Positions 1 through 6,281 of a DNA stretch of 12,384 nucleotides are shown in pieces. The DNA comes from BS750m-G57 sp964392945 (GTDB taxonomy: Bacteria; Planctomycetota; Phycisphaerae; SM23-33), in the NCBI GenBank assembly GCA_964392945.1, contig CAYMSH010000173.1:1-12384 (forward strand). The letters are read 5' to 3'. Within the stretch, counting starts at the first letter, position 1, and the number at the start of each line of letters is the position of its first letter. A program made the position numbers and the translations under genes. Under the pieces are notes generated by a model. It was not told the DNA's origin, ran no database searches, and saw nothing but the letters and a program-made list of their open reading frames with translations.

Positions 1-5
1 ATGAT

Positions 6-815
6 ATGAGGACACAGACCAGAGGTTTCACGCTGATCGATCTGGTGGTTGTAATTGCGATCGTCGTGATTCTGGCGGTGCTCATCGTGCCCAGCTTGCA
101 GCGAGCGACCGAACTGGCCAATCAGGCGGCGTGCGGCGCCAACCTCAACGGCATGGGAAAGGCCCTCGCCCTGTACAGGGGACAGGATCAGAACGACAGA
201 TTCCCGCTTCTTTTCACTACCGGTCAGCCCGAAGCGAACATCAGGGCCAGCGATGCCGGCGGGAGCCTCGACCAGCTGCGGGCCAACCTCGTCGGTCGCG
301 AAGCGGCGATGCAGAATGTTTGGCCCGCTATCGACCAAGGCCTTATCACCGAAGACGCCTTCCACTGCCCCTCGGATTACGACTTCAGACCCCGCACATT
401 CGAATCGGCGGCCCTTCGCAAGCAACACCGGTTCGGCTGGCAATCGTCGGCGAACTTCTCGTACGGCATGCATTTTCCGTACAGGAGCACGACTGTGGAC
501 GGCCGGGAGATCGAGAATCCGGCGTATCCTGGCGACCAGTTGAAAGGTTCGTTCGTGACAATGGCCGACAAGAATCCGTCCCGGACGAACGAATCGGCCG
601 TCGGCGTAGGGCCCGACAACCAGCCGTCGAACCACCCGCAAGACGGGCCGACATATCTGATGTTCGGCGGAGCGGCGGGCTGGCTGAAAAGCCCGGAGAC
701 CTCGGTAGTCGGCGGCGACGACATCTACACGATCCAAGAAAAGGACAACGCCGACCTCGCCACACCGGCGAACATAAACGATCAATACATAACCCGCCAC
801 CCGCTGGATGACTAG
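6..815 (+). CDS. Pseudopilin-like protein with prepilin N-terminal methylation motif
   Basis: 269 aa. Residues 1-7 are a short basic leader ending in Gly7, followed by FTLIDL and a hydrophobic helix to about residue 30: the class III signal of prepilins cut and N-methylated by a PilD-type peptidase. The usual Glu at mature position 5 is Asp here. The rest resembles the large planctomycete family of pseudopilin-like proteins: CGANL-x-GMGKAL-x-Y after the helix (Cys43), a central HCPSD (Cys121), and a C-terminal NHPQDGPTYLMFGGAAGWL, which looks like a worn version of the family's H-X9-DG element with GG in place of DG. Expected location is the inner membrane with an exposed globular part, perhaps as part of a type II secretion-like apparatus; no assembly partner is present. 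Only five bases precede the ATG, so no ribosome binding site can be judged. A TGA at 7-9 overlaps the ATG and could end an upstream gene. Family confident, role unknown. Confidence 0.82.
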   Translation: MRTQTRGFTLIDLVVVIAIVVILAVLIVPSLQRATELANQAACGANLNGMGKALALYRGQDQNDRFPLLFTTGQPEANIRASDAGGSLDQLRANLVGREAAMQNVWPAIDQGLITEDAFHCPSDYDFRPRTFESAALRKQHRFGWQSSANFSYGMHFPYRSTTVDGREIENPAYPGDQLKGSFVTMADKNPSRTNESAVGVGPDNQPSNHPQDGPTYLMFGGAAGWLKSPETSVVGGDDIYTIQEKDNADLATPANINDQYITRHPLDD

Positions 816-858
816 TCATCAACAGAACAGGTAAAACGGCGAAAGGTCGAATCCTGAG

Positions 859-1695
859 TTACTTCTCGGCTTCGAGTTTTACGCCGTAGAGGCCGGCTAC
901 TTTTTCTATGAACGGTTTGTGCTTCTTCGGCGCGGCGTTGCGCCACTTGGTCAGGTACTGGGCGAAGGTCTCGCCCTTCTTCGACGGTGAGCTGTTGAGC
1001 CATCGCACCGAGCCCCAACGCGAGGGCTTCTCTTCGAACAGTTTGAGAAACACAAGCGACATCGCGCCGTTAAGGCTGCGATCGCACGCCTCCTTAGTCA
1101 ACCGCTCCTTGTGAGCCTGGTAGAAACCGGCGAGTCCCTTTTCGTAGATCTCGTGAACCTGCGTTCGCGATCTGATCACTTTGTCGGCATACCCGCGAAG
1201 CTGGTCGCGGTATCCGGCCCAGTGGCTGTAAGGCGGGTCGGTCTTCCAGGATTTCGCCATCGCTCGCATGGCGAACAGCGAGGCGGTCTCGCACAGCGTC
1301 TCCTCGAACCACATGTTGCCCTTGTAGTCTTCATCGTATCCGCAGAGCACGTGGCAGAACTCGTGGGCGAACTGGTAGGAGTACTGGCTCCAGAGCGTGT
1401 TGCCCGTGTCCAGACGGATCACGATCTCGCCTTTGGAGTTTCGTTTGTACAGCGTGATCGGCCCGCCCCGGCCGCGGGCGATGACGAACTTCTCGATCTT
1501 GTAGCCATCGAAGTTCTTCCACAGTTCCCGGCCGACAGAGTCGCAGAGCCTCTTTATGTCGCGCGCGGAATTGTTAAATCCGCGTGATTCAACTCTATAT
1601 GCCGGCATTTGCGGGTCGGCGTATTGGCTCTTTTTCGTCGCGGCCGACAGAGGAAGGCAAAGGGCCAGGAAGATCAGGGAAGCTTTGCGAAACAT
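859..1695 (-). CDS. Putative secreted HExxH metallopeptidase (gluzincin-like)
   Basis: 278 aa with a signal peptide at residues 1-19 (basic MFRK, hydrophobic core, cleavage near SAA). The likely catalytic site is HEFCH at 111-115: two His for zinc and Glu112 as the base. Downstream comes WFEETLCE at 129-136. Glu131 or Glu132, 15-16 residues after the second His, is placed like the third zinc ligand of gluzincins (compare the HExxH-x18-E of M1 peptidases, where it sits in WLNEG). The upstream strand (ITLYKRNSKGEIVIRLDT, 80-97) fits the edge strand before the active-site helix. Cys114, Cys118 and Cys135 cluster around the site. I cannot assign a named family or substrate. The gene begins 3 bases after the NPCBM gene stops, with AAGGAAA about 10 bases before the ATG, inside the end of that gene, so the two are co-transcribed. 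Function is inferred from motif geometry; a non-peptidase HExxH protein remains possible. Confidence 0.7.
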   Translation of the reverse strand: MFRKASLIFLALCLPLSAATKKSQYADPQMPAYRVESRGFNNSARDIKRLCDSVGRELWKNFDGYKIEKFVIARGRGGPITLYKRNSKGEIVIRLDTGNTLWSQYSYQFAHEFCHVLCGYDEDYKGNMWFEETLCETASLFAMRAMAKSWKTDPPYSHWAGYRDQLRGYADKVIRSRTQVHEIYEKGLAGFYQAHKERLTKEACDRSLNGAMSLVFLKLFEEKPSRWGSVRWLNSSPSKKGETFAQYLTKWRNAAPKKHKPFIEKVAGLYGVKLEAEK

Positions 1696-1698
1696 ATT

Positions 1699-3975
1699 CT
1701 ATTTTCCTTTCAACTTGAATCCGGCGTTGGCCCAGGCGGCCTTGTTTCTTGTTTCGTTGTCCACTCGCAGCGTAAGAGTCTTCGCGCCGTTGGGCAGCGG
1801 AATATCGACATATTGCGCCCGGCTGAGCCGCACGAAGCGCTTGCTGGTCCAGATGATGTTGTCATCGACCAGGACCTGGAACGGGCCCAGCGCCCCGTTG
1901 GAGAATCCCGCCGGTCCGACGCAGGCGACGAACCGCTTCCAGCGATTGTCGAGCTTGTAAGTAACGCTCCTGACCCCGGGAGGCATGACCAGCCCGCCAG
2001 TCATGCGGCAGAATCTCAGGTCAACGCCAGAGTTGCTCGCCGCGCCGCCCTGGGGGGCAACTCTGATCGGCTTGAGCGAATCAAGCGTTGTCTCCGGCGC
2101 GGCGGTCTTGGGGTCTGCCGGCAAGTCGGCGATCACCGGGCCCAGCCGCAACGAGCCCCACAGCAATCCGGCAAGCGCCCCTTCGGCGCCTCCGTGGCGG
2201 GCCACTTGAATCCGGAGCTTGACCTTCTTTCCTACGTTTCGTCCCAGCCCGTAGGCCACGGTGTCCATAGTTCCCGGGCCGTACCCGCTCGTGCCGCTGT
2301 TGTATCCTTCAGTCCCGTTTACCTGCTGACCGTTAACCTGAACCGTCAGGCGATACCCGCGTGGGCCCGTCCCATCGCGCGCCGTGGCCGTAAGCAGCCA
2401 TGCGTTGGACAGGCTCATCTCGACCTCCCTGGTGAGGATCAGCGGATCGATCCTGCCGCGGCGGTCCTTGCCGGCATCGAGGACCATCGCGCTGAACCAC
2501 TTGCAGCGGTGCGAATCGTAAAACGGAACTACGGAAATCCTCTTTTGCATCTCCGGCGAAATCAACCATCCGGCCAGTTCGGGGAACCTGTCGAACAGCC
2601 CCGGCGCAGCAGCGCTGATTACGGATCGATCGATCCGCACCATCGGAGCCAGCCACGATACCTCGTCGCGAATGTCCAGCGGATCGGACCCGGCGGGACG
2701 ATCCTTGTGTGCGAACTCTACGGCCAGGATAATCCGCCGCGTGCCCTTGAGATCGGGGATACTCACCCGAACAGGCTCGCTCGAACCGAGCATGATCCCG
2801 CTGGTCCAGACCGGTTTGCTTGAAATGTCGCCAAGATGGATCCGGCATCGCACGCACCCGCCTTCCCGGACCGATCGATCGATGCCGACCCAGGACGAAA
2901 ACGACAGCGATCCTTTGGGCAACTCAAACGCGATTTCGCTGTAGGAATGCATCGCCACGCCGGTGTCGGATTGCAGGCGGCCGACCGCCATGCGCTGTCC
3001 GCGAAGGCCGCAATTGCGGCGCCAGGACCAGTTGAATCCGGTCATGCTCTTTTGGGCCAGGACCTTTGCCGGCAGGGACGCCAGCGGAATCTCCTCGATT
3101 CTGCGGTAGCTTTCCGATGCGATCCGGTCCAGCGGGATGCATATCCCGTCCATGGTCCAGGACGGCTGGACCACTTGCAGGCATCGCCCGCGAGAATTGC
3201 TGGTTTGGATCCTGCGGCAATGGTACGTCAGCACGGCTCCGCCGGCGGTGGTCATGCGACAGAGAAAACCCGATTCGCCAGGCGCGCAGACGAGCATGTC
3301 GCCAAGCAGTTCGGCGTTGCGGTCGATTCTCCGACGGCGGAATTCGGCGATCTTGTCCCAGGTTACCATTTGCACGCCGGAGGCGGTCAGTATCCGCAGA
3401 CCGTCGGACCGCCAGGCGACGGCTTTTGCGGTGATTCGCGAGCCATTGGCCAGTACGACCTGACCGGGCAGCGCCGGCGAGGCCCCGGGCCGTCCGCTCG
3501 GGCTTACTATGCGAGCTATCGCTTCAGACCGAACGCGAACAACGTTAGGCCGCCGCCTGCCCATCGAGACCAGCGGATCGTAAACGAGTATCGCCGCACC
3601 CATCGGCGCCAGACCGCTGTGCCCGCCGGCGGAGCTATCGACGACTCGCCCGGGCAGGATGTCGCCGTTTGCAAACTCGACGTAGGGCCCGTCAAGCTGG
3701 ACCTTCAAGGTAGTGTCAGAGACCATAAGTGCGGGATTCTTCGGATCAAACAGGCGCCGCTTACCGATCGCCGGGCGCTTGAAAGTAACGTCCAGCAGCG
3801 CCATGCGTCTTCCGGACATCTGCCGCCAGCCGGGAATCTCCTCGACGTGGGAAACCGACCCGTCGCGCCATATCACCTGGTATCGCCCCGAGTCCCGGGG
3901 CGCCTCGGCCGCGCGCGAAATCACGGCCCCGGGAAACAACAGCGCCACAAGTATGCAGACAATCGTTACTCGCAT
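1699..3975 (-). CDS. Secreted protein with two NPCBM-type carbohydrate-binding modules
   Basis: 758 aa with a signal peptide (about residues 1-23, ending SRAAEA). NPCBM modules are beta-sandwich domains found next to glycosidases or in secreted planctomycete proteins. One lies at about 340-450 (HSYSEIAFELPKG, a WVGID turn, VWTSGIM, then IILAVEF and WLAPMVRI). A second closes the protein at about 655-757 (PPGVRSVTYKLD, RFVACVGPAG, FQVLVDDNIIWTS, KTLTLRVDNE, AWANAGFKL), with the typical order of a core strand, a 'V-D-x-x-x-W' strand and a final 'A-W-A' strand. Between them, at 515-615, is a further beta-rich segment with a Gly-rich loop (GYNSGTSGYGPGT). The first 300 residues carry loosely repeated strands (VEFANGDILPGRVV at 99-112, VVLANGSRITAKAV at 173-186). 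No catalytic residues are recognised, so it is probably a binding or scaffold protein. The start has AAGGTC 8 bases upstream. First gene of an operon with the metallopeptidase. Confidence 0.8.
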   Translation of the reverse strand: MRVTIVCILVALLFPGAVISRAAEAPRDSGRYQVIWRDGSVSHVEEIPGWRQMSGRRMALLDVTFKRPAIGKRRLFDPKNPALMVSDTTLKVQLDGPYVEFANGDILPGRVVDSSAGGHSGLAPMGAAILVYDPLVSMGRRRPNVVRVRSEAIARIVSPSGRPGASPALPGQVVLANGSRITAKAVAWRSDGLRILTASGVQMVTWDKIAEFRRRRIDRNAELLGDMLVCAPGESGFLCRMTTAGGAVLTYHCRRIQTSNSRGRCLQVVQPSWTMDGICIPLDRIASESYRRIEEIPLASLPAKVLAQKSMTGFNWSWRRNCGLRGQRMAVGRLQSDTGVAMHSYSEIAFELPKGSLSFSSWVGIDRSVREGGCVRCRIHLGDISSKPVWTSGIMLGSSEPVRVSIPDLKGTRRIILAVEFAHKDRPAGSDPLDIRDEVSWLAPMVRIDRSVISAAAPGLFDRFPELAGWLISPEMQKRISVVPFYDSHRCKWFSAMVLDAGKDRRGRIDPLILTREVEMSLSNAWLLTATARDGTGPRGYRLTVQVNGQQVNGTEGYNSGTSGYGPGTMDTVAYGLGRNVGKKVKLRIQVARHGGAEGALAGLLWGSLRLGPVIADLPADPKTAAPETTLDSLKPIRVAPQGGAASNSGVDLRFCRMTGGLVMPPGVRSVTYKLDNRWKRFVACVGPAGFSNGALGPFQVLVDDNIIWTSKRFVRLSRAQYVDIPLPNGAKTLTLRVDNETRNKAAWANAGFKLKGK

Positions 3976-4079
3976 TGGACTGACCTTGGAATTCGTTCGG
4001 GTGCGGGTTGATGCGGTTTAGTGGAAAAACTGCTCGCTCGATAAGCAGGTGTAACGTGCGATTTTACGGCGCATGGCGA

Positions 4080-4158
4080 CAAAAAACAAAACAGTTTCGC
4101 CTCCGGCCCCGCGGCGCAAAGCAATGCGGCGGAGCCGGAACGTATCCGGCCCCGCCGC
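4080..4158 (-). terminator. GC-rich stem-loop and T-rich tract after the propeller gene
   Basis: Positions 4126-4138 and 4146-4158 form a 13-base stem with one mismatch around a 7-base loop (aacgtat). A third arm at 4103-4117 is nearly a copy of the right arm and can also pair with the middle arm. Read leftward, these lie about 50 bases after the propeller gene's stop. A T-rich stretch (TGTTTTGTTTTTTG, complement of about 4079-4092) follows the last arm after about 10 other bases. This suggests a transcription terminator or a processing element between the propeller gene and the NPCBM operon. The T tract is interrupted and not directly against the stem, so classic intrinsic termination is not assured. 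Confidence 0.4.
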
Positions 4159-4210
4159 CAATAATGCTTCGTATCTGCGTCTTCTTCGTATCGGCGCCAG
4201 GCGCCGGCCG

Positions 4211-5440
4211 CTACTTCTTTACGTTGAAGCAGTACAGGTACTTGTCGTAGCGGACGTAGAGTTTTCCGTCGATTATCACCGGGTGCGACCAGCTTGAACC
4301 GGAACCCTTGACGGAGAATTGGCCTTTGACCCTGTTGCTTGAAGCAGACGGATCGACAAGAGCCATCTTACCGCCGCGATCGGCGAAGACGTACAGCATG
4401 CCGTCGGCCCAGGCGACCTGGCCGGCTCCGACGCGTTCCTGCCAGTCAGTGGCCCCGGTTTTCAAATCGGCGCATACCAGGCCTCTTCTGCCCTTGCCGT
4501 AGACCTTGCCGTCATGAACAACGTAGTTGCCCGGATGGCAGTTGAAATCACGATTGCGCCAGACTTCCTTGAACGACCAGCGAGCACCGCTCTTTGTGAT
4601 CTTCAGGCAGATCGAGCCCTTGCCGTATCCGACTGCCCAGAACAGGTAACCGTTTGAGTACGCCGGCGTCGGGCAGTTGGCCGTGTTCGGGGCGGCGAAT
4701 TTGCTGCGGCCCAGTTCCTTGCCGGTCCTGGCGTCAACGAACATCAGTCCGCTCTGCGAACCGTTGCAGATAATCGTGCTGCCGCCGACAGTAATCGGTA
4801 TGCACGAACTGTAGCCGGCGGTGCCCGAGGCGTCGGACTTCCAGACGGTCCGGCCGGTCATTTTGTTCAGCGCTACGATGGCGTTGCTGCCGCCGGGCGT
4901 CACGATCGCCAGATTCCCGAGGATCAGAACACTCTCGGCGTATTTCCAGCCGCCCACTTTGCCGCCCATGTCGGATCTCATTTCACGCTTCCAGACGATC
5001 TTGCCGTCCGAGGCGCGATGGCAGGTGACCGCCCCGGCGCCCCCGGTTACATACAGCAGCTTGCCATCGACAGTAGGCGTTGACCGCGCGCCCGGGTAGC
5101 CGCGATTCGGAGCTTCCGGGCCCTGGATTACGCGCCATTTTTCCTTGCCCGCCAGGTCCATGCAGATCAGCATCTGCTTGCCNNNNNNNNNNGTGGTGTA
5201 AAGGTTGCCGTCGACGATCGACATCGACGACCAGCCCGGACCGATAGTATCAACTTTCCACAGCAGCGGCGGACCGTCGGCCCCCCAGGCCTTCAGCAGA
5301 CCCTTGTCGGGAGAATGTCCGTCTCGATTGGGACCCAGGAACCCGGGCCAGTCGGCCGCGTTAATGGATACCGCAGTCAGGCAAAGCCCGATCAACAGCG
5401 CGGAGGTCACGGCGAAAGTGATCTTGTTTCGGGTAATCAT
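4211..5440 (-). CDS. Exported PQQ-type beta-propeller protein
   Basis: 409 aa with a signal peptide (residues 1-29, cleavage after INAAD or just before). WPGFLGPNRDG follows at 31-41, the hallmark opening of planctomycete PQQ-like (YVTN/WD40-fold) beta-propeller proteins. Repeats of the form 'DG-x-x-x-W' end successive blades: DLAGKEKW at 95-102, SDGKIVW at 144-150, TGRTVW at 195-200, TGKELG at 239-244, TGATDW at 328-333, then a final DGKLYVRYDKYLYCF. No quinone ligands can be assigned, so an enzymatic alcohol dehydrogenase role is not supported; these proteins are usually annotated as outer membrane assembly protein BamB-like or as hypothetical. A ten-N gap interrupts codons 83-86. Reading it as ten bases preserves the frame, and the first affected codon (ACN) is Thr whatever the missing base is. 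An AGAGAGA ribosome binding site lies about 8 bases upstream. It is transcribed away from the pst operon. Confidence 0.85.
   Translation of the reverse strand: MITRNKITFAVTSALLIGLCLTAVSINAADWPGFLGPNRDGHSPDKGLLKAWGADGPPLLWKVDTIGPGWSSMSIVDGNLYTXXXXGKQMLICMDLAGKEKWRVIQGPEAPNRGYPGARSTPTVDGKLLYVTGGAGAVTCHRASDGKIVWKREMRSDMGGKVGGWKYAESVLILGNLAIVTPGGSNAIVALNKMTGRTVWKSDASGTAGYSSCIPITVGGSTIICNGSQSGLMFVDARTGKELGRSKFAAPNTANCPTPAYSNGYLFWAVGYGKGSICLKITKSGARWSFKEVWRNRDFNCHPGNYVVHDGKVYGKGRRGLVCADLKTGATDWQERVGAGQVAWADGMLYVFADRGGKMALVDPSASSNRVKGQFSVKGSGSSWSHPVIIDGKLYVRYDKYLYCFNVKK
5183..5192. other. Assembly gap of ten N
   Basis: A run of exactly ten N lies inside the beta-propeller gene. A round number is often a placeholder, but the open frame continues correctly on both sides if ten bases are assumed. 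The protein reads LYTT-XXX-GKQM across it, where related propellers usually have a short Gly-rich turn, so the true length may be close to ten or differ by a multiple of three. Confidence 0.95.
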
Positions 5441-5476
5441 GGCAATCTCTCTTAATTAAAGGTTTGCGTTGAATTA

Positions 5477-5522
5477 GCTGTCCCGGAAGTATGCCCGACA
5501 GCCGCAACGCTGTCAAGGGCAT
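5477..5522 (-). promoter_or_regulatory. Leader stem-loop before the propeller gene
   Basis: ATGCCC-GACAGC (5491-5502) pairs with GCTGTC-AA-GGGCAT (5509-5522) around the loop CGCAAC, giving a 12-base stem with a two-base bulge. A second GCTGTC at 5477-5482 can compete for the same GACAGC. The structure ends about 50 bases before the propeller start on the leftward strand, so it probably sits in its 5' untranslated leader. Its role (stability, attenuation or protein binding) is not known. Confidence 0.4.
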
Positions 5523-5735
5523 CGATCCGTATTCGCAGGGCGATCGCATCTGAACTGTTGGCGCGGCGACACAGCGCCCAGGCGAACGGCCGTTGTCGTC
5601 CTGGCCCGCACATGGTGATTTTGAGCAGTTTTAGCAGTCTCTGAACGCCCGCTTAATAAACGTTGCGTATTATTAGTGTAGAAGCTGTGCAAGTTTATCG
5701 AATTCCTGACCGATGACTAACACAGGAGCGGAACA
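5523..5735. other. Intergenic stretch with no clear gene
   Basis: Nothing convincing is encoded here. It is the divergent region between the leftward propeller gene and rightward features. An AT-rich part at 5652-5675 contains TTAATAA and TATTAT words that could serve as a rightward -10 element, but no matching -35 was found. It ends with the good ribosome binding site AGGAG at 5724-5728. Confidence 0.5.
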
Positions 5736-5945
5736 ATGGCCAGAAAATGGCAACTTGAAATGTGGGATACGATATCGGCGGTCCTTGGCGAAAGCCGGCA
5801 GCGCCAGGCGTCTCTACGGAGCGACGAACCGCGTGCGAATCGCAAGGCCAGGGCCTCTGGAACGGCGCCTTCTTCGGCAGGGCCGGCGCAATGTACGCAC
5901 CGGAACCGAAAGCCAACTCAGACGAGATCAAACTCAAGATCGTGA
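5736..5945 (+). CDS. Possible small basic protein or frame-broken remnant
   Basis: 69 aa if read straight through. The start is unusually convincing: AGGAG at 5724-5728, then 7 bases, then ATG. The first 20 residues (MARKWQLEMWDTISAVLGES) look like ordinary protein. The second half is low-complexity and rich in Arg, Ser, Thr and Pro, which is typical of a wrong frame. In the frame one base back, the 3' part reads GLWNGAFFGRAGAMYAPEP and then a Lys/Asp-rich end stopping at 5948-5950, with mostly C- or G-ending codons like the neighbouring genes. The middle reads best in the third frame (LYGATNRVRIARPG). The likely readings are a small gene damaged by one or two frameshifts, sequencing errors, or a small genuine basic protein. 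A stem-loop follows at 5978. No family is recognised. Confidence 0.3.
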   Translation: MARKWQLEMWDTISAVLGESRQRQASLRSDEPRANRKARASGTAPSSAGPAQCTHRNRKPTQTRSNSRS

Positions 5946-5977
5946 ACTGATAGACCCGATCGGACATGCAGAATCGA

Positions 5978-6020
5978 CAGACCAGTCGAGCCGTCACGTG
6001 GAACGTGGCGGCTCGGTCTG
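5978..6020 (+). terminator. Long imperfect stem-loop, possible terminator
   Basis: CAGAC at the left pairs with GTCTG at 6016-6020. CGAGCCG (5987-5993) pairs with CGGCTCG (6009-6015), and CACGT (5995-5999) with ACGTG (6003-6007) around a 3-base loop. A CAGT bulge and one T/G wobble or mismatch interrupt it. It starts 28-33 bases after the small ORF ends and is followed only by ATTTGG, so it lacks a proper U tract. It could end the small transcript or insulate it from the pst operon. Confidence 0.35.
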
Positions 6021-6281
6021 ATTTGGATCGGCTCGCGGCGGCTTTCCCGATCACGTGTGCTGACACGTCGTTCCAATCGCGCTGGGCGATCAACGCAAAT
6101 CAAAGTTTCTTCATAACTTAGCGCGGCCTTTATCTTGTCTTCACATAGGCGCCGTATAAATACGCATGAATGATGAAGAGTTCGAATGGAAAACAGACCG
6201 GCGGTGAAGACTGTTATTACGGGCGCCCCGGCGCAGCCGTCGGAACAGATGTGTGTAATGTTCAAGCATAGGAGAAAAGCA
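6021..6281. other. pstS upstream region
   Basis: No gene is supported here apart from an in-frame upstream extension of pstS (ATG at 6186) that I reject as the start. It contains an inverted repeat, ACGTGT-gctg-ACACGT (6053-6068), the promoter candidate described separately, and an untranslated leader of roughly 115 bases before the pstS start. Confidence 0.5.
6106..6161 (+). promoter_or_regulatory. Candidate pst operon promoter, possible PhoB-binding region
   Basis: TATAAAT at 6155-6161 is an excellent -10 element. There is no good -35 hexamer at 16-18 bases, as is common for activator-dependent Pho promoters. Instead, TTTCTTCATAACTTA (6106-6120) and TTGTCTTCACATAGG (6135-6149) share TCTTCA exactly 30 bases apart. 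They could be parts of a PhoB site, since Pho boxes contain T-rich, roughly TGTCA-like repeats at about 11-base spacing. The -10 is clear; the Pho box is inference, supported mainly by phoB lying in the same operon. Confidence 0.45.

Noticed and set aside
807..820. Perfect 14-base palindrome GATGACTAGTCATC over the pseudopilin stop codon
   Set aside because: About one such palindrome is expected by chance in 12 kb, it has no loop for a terminator, and nothing else marks it as an operator.
1609..4011. Long rightward open frames opposite the NPCBM gene (up to about 400 codons)
   Set aside because: They are complementary-strand shadows of a GC-rich gene. Composition is Arg/Pro/Gly-heavy with no recognisable domain, while the leftward frame has a signal peptide and NPCBM modules.
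4192..4206. CGGCGCC-A-GGCGCCG palindrome just after the propeller stop
   Set aside because: The single-base spacer leaves only a short hairpin with a GC loop, and no T tract follows directly. It is likely incidental in GC-rich sequence.
5695..6093. Leftward 132-codon frame opposite the small ORF
   Set aside because: It has no ribosome site or recognisable features, and it runs across the stem-loop at 5978-6020.
6186..6281. Upstream in-frame ATG extending PstS by 32 residues
   Set aside because: It would bury the lipoprotein signal peptide. ATG 6282 has AGGAGA at ideal spacing.
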